DNA from: Euperipatoides rowelli
Lineage: Eukaryota > Onychophora > Udeonychophora > Euonychophora > Peripatopsidae
DNA length: 11,364 nucleotides
Assembly: GCA_003024985.2 (NCBI GenBank)
Contig: PXIH01S0000092.1
Reading direction: 5' to 3' (one strand)
The translations under genes and the position numbers were made by a program. Positions 1 through 8,840 of this stretch are shown here, in pieces. The notes beneath the pieces were generated by a model. The model was not told the DNA's origin and ran no database searches. It saw nothing but the letters and a program-made list of their open reading frames with translations. Numbering within the stretch: position 1 is the first letter of the stretch; each line of letters begins with the position of its first letter.

Positions 1-60
1 CTTACTCTATGAGGTCTCATCAAGCTCATCCTTACTCTATGAGGTCTCATCATGATCTCA
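1..60. repeat. 30-bp tandem duplication
   Basis: Positions 1-30 and 31-60 are two copies of a 30-bp unit. The first 22 bases are identical (CTTACTCTATGAGGTCTCATCA) and the last 8 differ. The window begins inside it, so the array may continue to the left. The unit contains GGTCTC, the same word that dominates 289-470. Confidence 0.75.
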
Positions 61-288
61 ATATTTATAAAATCTCGATTTAGTTGTGATTAAATGCAGA
101 TGTCCAAACAGCTCAATTAAGTTTCCTTTATATTTGGAGCATTCAGCAAACTATTTATTACTAACTTTTCCCATTTGAAAATCTTTAAATGCCAATGCCA
201 CAATATCGTATTTTTTGCTGTTGCAGTCATTACTGTCATATAAAATGAAAAATTATAACAAAAATCTTCAGAAATGAATTAAATATAA

Positions 289-470
289 ATGTCGAGATCA
301 AGAACAAGAAAGCAATCTAGAATGTCGAGACCGAGATCAAGAATAAGAATATTGAGACCAGTACAAGACCAAGACCACACAATTTTTGGTCTCAAGCGGT
401 CTCGAGATCAAGACCTGGTCTCCAGGTCAAGACCTGGTCTCGATGTCAAGACCTGGTCTCGAGACCTAAC
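289..470. repeat. GAGACC/GGTCTC-rich decayed minisatellite
   Basis: Positions 408-464 hold three tandem 19-bp units of TCAAGACCTGGTCTC plus four variable bases. Upstream, GAGATCAAGAAYAAGAA occurs at 294 and 333 with a 39-bp spacing. Perfect inverted repeats lie inside it: GACCTGG-TCT-CCAGGTC at 412-428 and GGTCTCGAGACC at 455-466. The 90-codon open frame over it gives only Arg/Ser-rich low-complexity peptide, so I do not call a gene. No open frame or RNA signal is visible from 61 to 288. Confidence 0.7.
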
Positions 471-518
471 ATCTCTGAATATTGATGAGTGGCAATGTCG
501 GACTATTGTACAGATGCA

Positions 519-602
519 AGGAGGAAACAATGAACACAATATTAAAAATATTATTTTTTAAAAAATAATAGCATTAATTTTTTTAAAAATAAGTTTCCTC
601 CT
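519..602. repeat. inverted repeat enclosing an AT palindrome
   Basis: The 10-bp arms AGGAGGAAAC (519-528) and GTTTCCTCCT (593-602) are perfectly inverted around 64 bp of AT-rich DNA. The spacer includes a perfect 22-bp palindrome (549-570, centred on TTTTTTAAAAAA). This could be a small foldback element or a chance structure. No target duplication is obvious. Confidence 0.4.
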
Positions 603-839
603 AACAGGACAAACCATAATTTATTTACAATTAAGAATCACATTCTTCTACCATGGAATCGTATTCAAAGGTCTTCATCTGTAATTACTTCTGAGTAAAT
701 CTGAGTTGGTTCTTATTAAGTGCCTATTTCTCACCTTCGGCTTAATCATCTTTAAGATCCAGACCACAGTGGCAAATTTTCCGTAAAATCAAGATTTAAT
801 GGTCTCTTCCAGTACAGAAAAATTATGCCATTCACCTGG

Positions 840-965
840 GCATGGAAAAACCCCGAAAGGCATCCCTGAGGATCAAACTTGTTCCCGGGACTACATATTT
901 TGAACTACGGCAGTCCTATGTACTCCTGACTGGACCACCGCACCTCGACAACATCATTAATTTTC
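840..965 (-). repeat. possible tRNA-derived SINE head, antisense
   Basis: This patch is GC-richer than its surroundings. Read on the minus strand, it has a B-box-like AGTTTGATCCT (869-879; 8 of 11 to GGTTCGANNCC) downstream of a region with a D-arm-like stem (CAGTC 911-915 with GACTG 928-932). A G-rich CGGGGTTTTTCC run follows the B box. The arrangement resembles a decayed tRNA-derived SINE. The A box is poor, so the call is tentative. From 603 to 840 I see nothing else. Confidence 0.3.
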
Positions 966-1404
966 GTACACTGTAATCTTCAGTTGAAACTGGCTGCGTT
1001 ACAAAGGATTGGACTTTTTAATACCTCTAAAATTGATCCATGTAATTTTAGAATATATTTGTAATTATTATAATCGGGATTTATTTGGTCCGTCTTAGCC
1101 CGGATTCAGAAGTAAAAAAATTATCTAAATTTTTAGAACAGCAGTTTTCAAACTTTTTTAGGTACAACTCCATTTTAACTTCCCTCAAAGTTTTTTAACC
1201 ATTTATTTGGGTCTGTTCCTAGCAGCTAGGCAGTCTCCTATAGGTGTAAAAATGCAAGAGCATAACATTTAAGAGTTACCATTAATTTATAAAAATTAGA
1301 CGGGTATTCTACACAAATGCAAAAAATCATATCTTCTATCGAAACCGTAATGTTATTTTGGTTTAATTTGTTTTATAAATATGTGTAGAAGGTGGATAAC
1401 AAAT
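966..1404. other. AT-rich DNA without recognisable features
   Basis: I see no open frame, RNA gene or repeat that I can support in this stretch. Confidence 0.5.
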
Positions 1405-1986
1405 TAACAATGAGACACATTTTTTTCTAAATGACAATTTATTTATGAACTATAACTAATTGGAACATATTGTATTTAATTGTGCATTGTTTTTATTTCT
1501 TGATATATAAAATTAGTTTTGTTTTGAGTAAGCAACAGACTAAAAACAACTACACCCATTTTGTCTCACTGTTCCCCAAATGTGGGAAGAGCGAGACATA
1601 GTGTGAACAGAGACACAAATTTCCCAACGAATATCAACTAGAGAGAAATTATCTTCAAATAAATATGACTGCTTTCTCTTTGTTTTTGCAGTCATTTTTT
1701 GGCATTGGCAGTATCACTTTCTGAACAGAAGCCCAATCAGAAACATCTGATGCTAAAAATTTTCCCAACTTTGCATGTTTTGTTATCATCATCAGTCATA
1801 TTTATCACCACTTTGTTCCATCATTCTTTAGAACTTCAACAATTAGAATTATCAGCCATTTGTAAACATAATTATAGGAACTGGGTAAGGCTCACAGTTC
1901 TAACAACTAAAGTACCGATACAAACTTTGAACAACCCTAAAAATAAATTGGTAAAATGTCTTATTGTTCCCCATGTCTCATTGTTA
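1405..1986. repeat. cluster of GTCTCAYTGTTCCCC words in both orientations
   Basis: Six related words occur. Plus orientation: GTCTCACTGTTCCCC at 1563, GTCTTATTGTTCCCC at 1958 and GTCTCATTGTTA at 1975. Minus orientation: TAACAATGAGAC at 1405, GGGAAGAGCGAGAC at 1584 and GAACAGAGAC at 1605. The outer pair (1405-1420 and 1973-1986) is inverted, which would suit the ends of a roughly 580-bp element. An open frame at 1699-2001 overlaps it but has no recognisable protein motif. I cannot assign the repeat to a known family. Confidence 0.4.
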
Positions 1987-3222
1987 GCCACTCTCTCCTA
2001 AAGGAAGGGAGTTAACTTTTAGTTTGCTTACTGTCTAGATGAAACTTAATGGAACGGTAGTTGCATCTACTTTACTTTGAAACTGGTGTGGTTTTCTTAA
2101 TATTTTTTTTGATTTACATAACTTAATCAGCATGTTTTATTTCGAGCGAGTTTTGTTTCAAGATGATGTTTCAACTGAATTGGTTTCCTACTTTCTGTAC
2201 AATAATATGAGATATACAGTATGGTATATAAGACATTGGGGACATTCTTCATTATTTACAATTATGTTGAGAAACCCCAAGGTTAAAATTTCACCACCAT
2301 ACTTTCCTTTACTTGTTGATATTGAGCTTTCTCCACATGTCGAAGATTCACATTTATATTATCCAGTTAGAAACTTTACCATTTTAACAAATGGAAAGTA
2401 AAAACATGTCTATCTTGAAAACAACTTCAGCAAAATACCAAGTTATTATATTGAGTCTTTGTGTTCCCTTAACCTAGTAAATTAACATTAAGAAAAATAA
2501 AATGTTAGTTTAAATAAGCTTAGGTTATATTTTAGAATTTAGGGGAGATCCAACATAAATCCATTGCTGACTTATTTTAGAATCCCAGCCCACACTTTGA
2601 GAAATGCTATTCAGAATTTTGTATTGACGTTACTAGTTTAGTTAATGAGGGTAGCTGTTTAGATTTTCAGATATCATTTGATAAAGTATCACATGTATGA
2701 AGATTAGGAACTAAATTGATTGGTACGGTATGTTAATATAATAGTTTGGATTCAACATTTATTGGACACAGAAAGCTAAGAATGATTTAAATAGCTTAAT
2801 GGTAGTAAATTTGCAAATTAGAAAACATTAACTAGTTTTATTTTTTATATGAAATAATGTATGTTCCTTTCAAACAAATCTTATTAGGCCTAAATATATT
2901 TTTACCTAATCCTGTAAAATCACTTAGCTTTAATAAATTTATGCAGTACTACCCCCTCTCCTCATGTCATGGTTGTGAATCTCACTACAGTAGTCTTTTT
3001 GTTTCATGATTTACACTAGCCTAGGCTAAAGTATATTTTAATAATTTGTGATTTTAAAGGGAGTAAATATTTGAGCTTTTCTATTTCAATTAAAAATTAA
3101 AACAATTTCTATTATAATTATTAATTTCCTACAGGCCTATTAAATGAAGACACACAATCTGCCAAGCTTAAGCATGTAAGAAAGAAGTAGGTAGATGCAA
3201 TAAATGAATGAAAAATCATTGA
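1987..3222. other. AT-rich DNA, no supported gene
   Basis: A 106-codon open stretch (2081-2401, ATG at 2132) gives a peptide with no motif I recognise. One frame of that length is about what chance gives in a window of this composition. A splice-acceptor-like TTCCTACAG at 3126-3134 followed by 17 open codons and TAG (3188) is also seen but unsupported. Otherwise the stretch holds scattered TAGGCCTA, TAGCCTA and TACAGTA words. Confidence 0.5.
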
Positions 3223-3708
3223 TTAGTCATTCAGTATTTTGATATCTTAGTATGTACATCATATCGGTCAAACATGCAAACTGATTTCAACGAACGTCTG
3301 GCGACTAGAGAATTCTTGTCTAAAAGATACCGGTATCAAAATTTCTCAGTAGTGTCATGTTGTTTTTGCAATGAGGATGAATCATATGATCATTTATTCT
3401 TTGCTTGTGGTAAATTTGCAAAGACTAGACAGGAACTTTCACAAATAGTTGGCTTTGATTTTGATAATGCAAAGATAAGGGATATTTGTCAATTTTTGAT
3501 ACAGAACAGAAATATTATAAAGTTTGTATTATTATGGTGGTTAATGCAGATTTGTAATATTAGAAATTACATCATTTTTAAAAATGGTGATCCATCTTTA
3601 AATATAGACTTTTTAATAAGACAAAATATAAGAACAGAATGCATAAAAGATGTAGGCTATCTGAACATTGCTTTGACAATTTTCTCAAAATATGGGACAA
3701 TGTATTAG
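3223..3708 (+). mobile_element. non-LTR retrotransposon ORF2 C-terminal fragment (zf-RVT-like)
   Basis: An open frame runs from 3223 (first ATG 3274) to a TAG at 3706-3708. From the ATG, residues 29-45 form a C-x2-C-x7-H-x4-C knuckle (C29, C32, H40, C45) with D-H-L-F-F-A-C, preceded by R-L-A-T-R-E-F-L. About 40 residues later come a hydrophobic W-W segment and I-R-N-Y-I-I-F-K-N-G. This order (RLxTxxxL, CxxC...DHLFFxC, W...RNxxIF) is typical of the reverse-transcriptase zinc-binding tail at the C-terminus of LINE ORF2 proteins. No reverse transcriptase domain precedes it, so the copy is 5'-truncated or decayed. It lies upstream of the PEX11C exons, probably in an intron, and is not part of that protein. 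The intact tail and stop suggest a fairly young or slowly decaying copy. The exact LINE clade is unknown. Confidence 0.6.
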
Positions 3709-4563
3709 TTAATAGAAACATATTAGATACCGGTATATAATATTTCAAGTTTGCTTAACTTCTGACAGAATAAGTCTGTTCAATATTTTGTTGTATTGGC
3801 CTTAATTAATTTTTTTGTGTTTTTCTTAAACAAACAGTCTTGTCAAAATATTTTCTTATTGTTACTTAGTGACTTATTATGTCATTGCGCTTCAAATCCA
3901 ATATTTTGGCTTGGTATTAATAATACTACATGTGATGTTACTATTGTGTTAATTTAATATAACTTGTATAAAAATTTTAAACTAGTTTGTTGCTAGGCTA
4001 TAGCTTTAAATGTTATTTTAACTATGATGGTACTGGCAAAAATTGTTAATTTAATTTCAGTTTTGCTGCTTCCTTTAAATTGTAGGAAACTTTTTATTTT
4101 GTATCAGAACTCATTATGTTAAAACTCAGGCATAATACATGTAGGCCTACTATGTTTATTTTAAATACTTGTTCATATTAATTGCTGTATTGCTTCTTAT
4201 CTGTCTCAGGCATAAATGTTGTCTATATATCTTGTAAAAAAAAAATAGATAATGTCACTACATTGTCAAATATACTAATTTTGTTAATGCAACTAAATGA
4301 TGTAGTCTGATTGGTTGGTGGATTCCTTATACATACATACTTATATTTGCTTTAAAAAATGTTGGTATTGAAAGAAATCGTGCAATCCATTATGGTGTAT
4401 ACCTACTTCCAAAATTTACAGAAATGAGTTGTGTTAAGGACAGAGTCTAGATCAGTCATTGTCCAGGAAATTGTCTTTTCCTCATACTAGGTAGACATGA
4501 TTACATTATTTTATTATAAAAATTGCAGATATAATTTACTTTTTTTTTTTTTTTATTCTACAG
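3709..4563 (+). other. AT-rich DNA before the PEX11C exon, probably intron
   Basis: I see no coding or RNA feature. A TACCGGTA palindrome at 3728-3735 repeats the one inside the preceding LINE fragment (3328-3335), and the palindrome GTAGGCCTAC lies at 4141-4150. The 3' end of the LINE copy may extend into this stretch, but no poly(A) tail or target duplication is clear. Confidence 0.45.
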
Positions 4564-4742
4564 GAACATGACAAAATTCTTCGGTACTTGAGTGTTTTTG
4601 AAAACATTTTTGGACAGTTATATTTTCCTGTTGAACATGTGGCTTGGCTCTCACAACACAAAATCATTTCAGTTAACAGTAAACCCTGGTGGGATGCTAG
4701 TATATCACTCTGGGCAATTTCAATCTGGATTGCAATTATAAA
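4564..4742 (+). CDS. PEX11G: PEX11C (PEX11 gamma) internal exon, first visible
   Basis: This exon encodes 59 codons plus two bases of a middle part of peroxisomal membrane protein 11C. It is preceded by a 15-T polypyrimidine run (4540-4554) and a TTCTACAG acceptor, and followed by a GTAAGT donor. The translation contains N-I-F-G-Q-L-Y-F-P-V-E-H-V-A-W followed about 17 residues later by a P-W-W motif and a hydrophobic stretch (S-L-W-A-I-S-I-W-I-A-I-I). These match the conserved 'QLYYPxEHxAW ... WW' block and first hydrophobic segment of the PEX11C subfamily. Family knowledge: PEX11 proteins sit in the peroxisomal membrane, shape and elongate it, and help recruit fission factors. The exon starts in phase 0 (first codon GAA) and ends in phase 2. 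There is no start codon, so upstream exons encoding the amphipathic N-terminal region are missing from view. I am confident of the family, less so of the gamma/C subtype, which I base on the EHxAW and WW motifs. Confidence 0.88.
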
Positions 4743-4887
4743 GTAAGTATTATATTTTTATTTTATCCTCTTTTTGATACAGGTAGGAGCTCATAGAATA
4801 TACCTACTGTATATAGTATGTAATTAAAAATTTCTGTAGTATGTGTGATAAGAACTAATACTAATAGCATATACAGTATATCAATGA

Positions 4888-5100
4888 TTACTAATTCACT
4901 TATTTCTAATTTACAATTCTTGGAGAACTTTGTATGATGTATTCTGCAAGCAGAAATCTTTTCTGCCTAGTCTACAGATTATACCATCAATCATAACTTT
5001 AATACTAGAAGAGTCAGGTCCCATGCTTGGCACAAGCAGAACAAGCTTGCAACGGCTTGTGGCGGCAAATTTTAAAGATTTTTTGAAAAGGAACAAGTGA
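4888..5100 (+). other. unrecognised 70-codon open frame, possible alternative exon or retrocopy end
   Basis: The frame opens after a TGA (4885-4887) and closes at TGA 5098-5100. It has no early ATG; its only methionine is at 5023. The peptide looks protein-like (N-S-W-R-T-L-Y-D-V-F near the start, R-L-V-A-A-N-F-K-D-F-L-K at the end) and the stretch is less AT-rich than its surroundings. The antisense frame is also open for 61 codons (4911-5096, minus). An AG at 4924-4925 would act as acceptor in the same phase as the PEX11C donor at 4743, with an intron of 183 bp. AATAAA and an A-rich run begin about 22 bases after the stop, which could mean an alternative last exon or the tail of a retroposed gene copy. 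I do not recognise the family. Confidence 0.3.
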
Positions 5101-5456
5101 TTAAGAAGACTTAGTCGTATGAAATAAAAAAAAAAAAATTTAATGTATCAAAAAATCTTATTTTATTTTTTTTTTAAAAAAAAAAACCTATAGTCTATTA
5201 TAGACTTTTGGCAGCAGTTTACGAAAATATGTCAAATAATTGATAAATTTATATTTAAAAAATGCAGAATGCCATTTATTGCTAATTTTCTAAAGAAAAA
5301 AAAAACAAAAGATTTACTAAGTGAACAATGCTTGTTTCTATCAAGATTTTGTTTAAAATCTGACCATATGTTTTACTAGTTTACAGAACTCATTAATAGC
5401 CTAGATAATTCTTTATTCCTCATTTTACAAGAATGGTATTCCAAAATGGCTAGATT

Positions 5457-5496
5457 AATAATTCTCTTGATTTGAATTTAATCGAGAAGAATTATT
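5457..5496. repeat. imperfect hairpin, about 16-bp stem
   Basis: The arm AATAATTCTCTTGATT (5457-5472) pairs with 5480-5496 around a 7-base loop, with one wobble/mismatch and one bulged base. It lies in a PEX11C intron. Function is unknown. Confidence 0.45.
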
Positions 5497-5963
5497 GTTT
5501 TGCAATATTTACTGCAGATTTCTCAATAGATGTTTCAGTTCCTAGAGAGAAGGACATATTATTTGTCATGTTTATTTTTAATTAAACACTTTTTTAAAAA
5601 AAATATTAAATCTACTGTATCTTTATTGTTTGTTTTAACAATTAATTTTGTATAGAAGTGCACAATACATACAGTAGATCTAATTTTAATCCACTTTTAT
5701 TATTTTTGTAATTGTTTTATAAATATTAATTTAATAAAATTGTATCATTAAAATTTACATTCTTTGCAAATTGGTCAGCAGTTACAGATAATAAAGTGTA
5801 TAATACTTCATATTGAATTGACCAAACACCCTGTATTCCCCCCTTCTAAATTTATTTTCTTAGAATGCAGTATGCAACCACACCCTATAAATGTACAGAA
5901 TAAAATTCCATATATTTAGACAAGTAATGAAAATTGTGGGACAAGATAACTTTCCAACGGACA

Positions 5964-5985
5964 TTTTTTTTTTTTTTTTTTTTTT
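5964..5985. repeat. 22-T homopolymer tract
   Basis: A run of 22 T is followed by AAATTTGCAATTCG. It could be the poly(A) tail of a minus-strand retroposed element or a simple repeat. Confidence 0.7.
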
Positions 5986-6179
5986 AAATTTGCAATTCGA
6001 TTTGCAATGTTTATTATTATTATTTTTATTAACTTATTGTTGACAATGTTTATATTTTCAATAACAATTAAATTTGAATAAATACGAGTTTGATTTCTCC
6101 AATAAACAATATGAGTATGTTTTCTTTTTCTGTATCACAGCCAAAAAAAAAATATAGAAAGAAACTTTCGTATCGCTAA

Positions 6180-6252
6180 AAATAGGGGGAAGAAGAGGGG
6201 GGTGACAAATAGATTTTTGCCTTGGGCGCCAAATACCCTAGCGCCGGCCCTG
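6180..6252. mobile_element. hAT-like DNA transposon terminus, one end only
   Basis: Read inward on the minus strand from 6252, the sequence begins CAGGGCCGGCGCTAGGGTAT and continues with TTGGCGCCCAAGGC. A terminus starting CAGGG(C/G)CGGC with GC-rich inner sequence is typical of hAT-superfamily elements and their short nonautonomous relatives, and it stands out against an AT-rich intron. The interior would lie to the left (below 6180), but I find no matching opposite end or 8-bp target duplication, so the copy is probably truncated. Confidence 0.4.
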
Positions 6253-6672
6253 CCAGAAGTCAATCATATCACAAAAAAATTTCTTAGTAATTCAACAAGT
6301 TTTACCTTTTTAATTAGAGACTACTAGGACTATATCCTCTGAGTATAATTATACGTGATATCGTACTGATAGATTAATATTTGCATATATGCAGTCATGG
6401 TGAGTATATTGTTTTAGTTTACTGCTGCAGTCCTAATTTGTGATACTGCTGTATAGCCTACTGATTTTAAGAAATCCTAAAATTGTATTTATAACTAGTT
6501 TATTTATAGACTTTGCAAACCTCCTCCTCCTCCTTTTGATCAACCTTTATTGAGTTATTATGCTATCTTGTTACCTTTTAATTAAATTTCTTAACCTGTT
6601 GAGTATTCTGATTTCCATTAATTTGTTTGCAATGTTTAATTGTTTATTAATTGAGATTTAATTTTTTTTTAG

Positions 6673-6732
6673 AATTTTACGTTCCATGATAAGCGTTCAT
6701 TTATCCATGCGTCTGGATTCTCATAAAAATGG
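6673..6732 (+). CDS. PEX11G: PEX11C small internal exon (linker)
   Basis: This 60-bp exon follows a T-rich tract and a TTTTTTTTTAG acceptor and ends at a GTGAGT donor. Its first base completes the lysine codon left open by the previous exon, and its last two bases (GG) are completed by the first base of the next exon, so the phases agree on both sides. The peptide begins I-L-R-S-M and ends D-S-H-K-N-G. This fits the loop after the first hydrophobic segment in PEX11C, which is poorly conserved and basic. Sequence similarity alone would not identify it. The call rests on splice signals, phase match and position between two clear PEX11C exons. A second small linker exon could exist elsewhere in the 3-kb downstream intron, but none is needed to keep the frame. 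Confidence 0.78.
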
Positions 6733-7154
6733 GTGAGTTAAGTTTTTATTTATAAAATAAATGGATCCTGATACGATAAGTTGCCTAAAAATTTAAATAT
6801 AACACTAATTTTACTGCTCCATCACCCAACAAATCTTGTTGAAAGTTCTCCATCTCTTTAAAGAAAATCCTAAATATGACATTGTGCAACAATTTCTTAC
6901 AAGTTGCAAAAAAAAAACCATTTCTGGAATCTAATACATAAGCAGTGATAATATTAACTTCTAGTCACATGTAGCCTATAGTCCATTGACTATTAAGTTA
7001 CTAGACTATACTTTTACTTTTATTTCTATGATTGCTCTAATTGCTGCCTCATGACATGTTAGATGTGAAATAGTAGGTGTAGACTGATCAACAATTTTCC
7101 CATGAATCACCTCATACACATGTTACACTGACACTTTGTAATTTCCTGTTAGAG

Positions 7155-7246
7155 CTGGCAGAGAAAAAAATTCAGAGTGCAAAGCTTAAATATAAAAGTT
7201 GCCTCTGCCAGAGATTTGAAGTCAGGATTCTGAAGTGCTACTTCAG
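7155..7246. repeat. inverted repeats CTGGCAGAG / CTCTGCCAG and adjacent hairpin
   Basis: The 9-bp arms 7155-7163 and 7203-7211 are perfectly inverted over 39 bases. Just after them CTGAAGT-GCT-ACTTCAG (7230-7246) forms a perfect 7-bp stem. On the minus strand the segment vaguely resembles a tRNA-derived SINE head, but the boxes are too weak to call it so. Confidence 0.35.
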
Positions 7247-7729
7247 CTCCATTACCAATTTTTTTTTTTGCAGTAGTTACTTCGTGTTTTTTAATAGTTT
7301 GTGTCTGTATTACATTTTATAAGAGCAATGTTTTTATTCTGATCACACCATTTGATTATTTTAGGTTTTTAAGAGTAAAGAAAAATGAGCAGTGAATCAA
7401 TATTTTCTCAGATTGCGTTGTAACAAAAATTCCAGGTTAAAAAAGTATAAATTTAATAAGGCAACCGGAGCTAGAAAAAATTTCACAGTATTTTTCAACT
7501 CCTGAAAAATCTAACAACTGTTGCAGACACCTCTGGTTCAAACACACTGGCTTCCACAACTGACTGAGCTGTCACCATTGTCCGCTTTCTCTTTACGATG
7601 AAATGACTGACTATAAAGAGAGAAGGTTTTTATCTTTGAATGCGAGAAGGTAGAATGACTTATCTGTAACAGTCCATTATCTTTTGCACAACCATTACTA
7701 TAAATGAGCTATAGAAATATAATTTGATC

Positions 7730-7790
7730 ATTGGCATAGACCGGTTAGTGCTGGTGCTGGGATAGCAACCGCTCCCCCTGCTGTGCCAAT
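7730..7790. repeat. GC-richer patch bounded by ATTGGCA / TGCCAAT
   Basis: A short GC-richer island in an AT-rich intron is bounded by 7-bp inverted repeats at 7730-7736 and 7784-7790 and contains GTGCTGGTGCTGGG. It is probably a fragment of a small repeat. I cannot name the family. Confidence 0.3.
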
Positions 7791-7946
7791 AGCGTGTTTC
7801 TATTAGAATAGACGCCTCACTAATTTTACAGTAGATTTTAGCTTAGTCACTAATGTCTAGGGTTTCTTTTATAACAATCTTTGTATTTTTCCTACAAAAT
7901 ATGCACAAGAGATTCGTGAAAATATAATTAAAATGTACAAACCACA

Positions 7947-8024
7947 CCCCCCCCCCCCCCCAAAAAAAAAAAAGGATCAATATACTCAGAGCTGTAAAAC
8001 ATCTTCCCTAAAAAAAAAAAAAAA
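7947..8024. repeat. C15/A12 tract and A15 tract
   Basis: Fifteen C (7947-7961) run directly into twelve A (7962-7973), and fifteen A follow at 8010-8024. An open frame from 7933 over this gives Pro/Lys low-complexity peptide and is not a gene. The runs are prone to replication slippage and sequencing error. Confidence 0.85.
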
Positions 8025-8840
8025 GTTTATCAAAATCCAATATGCTGAGGCACCCATTATTTTACAGTATTGCTATCCCCCCCTATCCCGACATCAAAAC
8101 ATCCCACTATTTGATGCCCGATTTGGTTACTCTTCTTTTCCACATCTTATATAGCCTACTGTAGCCTACTTTATATTGCAGGATTACTTCTTTATTCTTT
8201 TTTATATTTTATTTGGGGATAGAATACATGGCTCTGTGATTTTAATAGCCTATCCTTTATTATTTTAGCTGAACTCAGTCCAGTCTATGAGTTATCTTCA
8301 GAGTAAGGTGGATTAGATTTGTTTCATATTACAAATTTTGAATATTAATTAAATACTTTCAATTTACTCTAAGATAAAATCCTAATTGCTAAAAGATTGC
8401 AGATACCGGACAATTTGATTGGATTTATTGCATATATGCAATCTCTTTTATTATGTTTATAAAAAAAATTCCTAACAGTATTCTGCTTATCAAAAATATA
8501 TGAGTATAAAAAAGATATTCATCAATTATTATTTTAACATTGAAATAATTTATCAAATATAATTAAATACCTGTAGATCAAAAGAATCCTGGCAATTTTG
8601 CTTTATGAAAGTCCTGGTAGATTAAATGTAAAATGTTACTTCACAGTATTCCATTGGACTGATCATGTTTTAATAGTAATCTTTTGCACCAATTCAGATG
8701 GATATTTTGCAGGATTTCAAAATTCATCAATGTCGGCTAGATTGTATAATCTTGAAGGATTATGTACATTGTAATCATATATATAATACGTTCAACTGGT
8801 TTAAAATTTTTTTACACTATAGAGACTTAAAATCTGGAGC

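Larger units (their letters stand above)
4743..6672 (+). other. PEX11C intron between first and second visible exons
   Basis: This 1,930-bp intron is bounded by GTAAGT and TTTTTAG. It contains an unrecognised open frame (4888-5100), T/A homopolymer runs near 5123-5186, an imperfect hairpin at 5457-5496, a 22-T tract at 5964-5985, a (TTA)n stretch near 6010, a hAT-like terminus ending at 6252 and a (CTC)n run near 6519-6532. From 5200 to 5960 and from 6260 to 6660 I see only AT-rich sequence without coding signs. Confidence 0.8.

Noticed and set aside
289-561. Arg/Ser-rich open frame resembling an RS domain
   Set aside because: It translates a GAGACC/GAGATC minisatellite. The RS dipeptides come directly from the repeat.
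1699-2001. 100-codon open frame
   Set aside because: It overlaps the GTCTC-word repeat cluster and shows no protein family features, so it is likely incidental.
2081-2401. 106-codon open stretch with ATG at 2132
   Set aside because: No recognisable motif, no splice context, and about one frame of this length is expected by chance in this composition.
3126-3204. Acceptor-like TTCCTACAG, 17 open codons, TAG and AATAAA at 3199
   Set aside because: It looks like a tiny terminal exon, but the peptide is too short to identify and nothing upstream connects to it.
4911-5096. 61-codon minus-strand open frame starting with ATG
   Set aside because: The plus-strand frame over the same bases is longer and has better signals (acceptor phase, AATAAA), so I treat the minus frame as its shadow.
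7533-7570. CTGGTTCAAAC with GAGCTGTC nearby, tRNA-like
   Set aside because: Box-B-like words can be read on both strands and no convincing box A is found.
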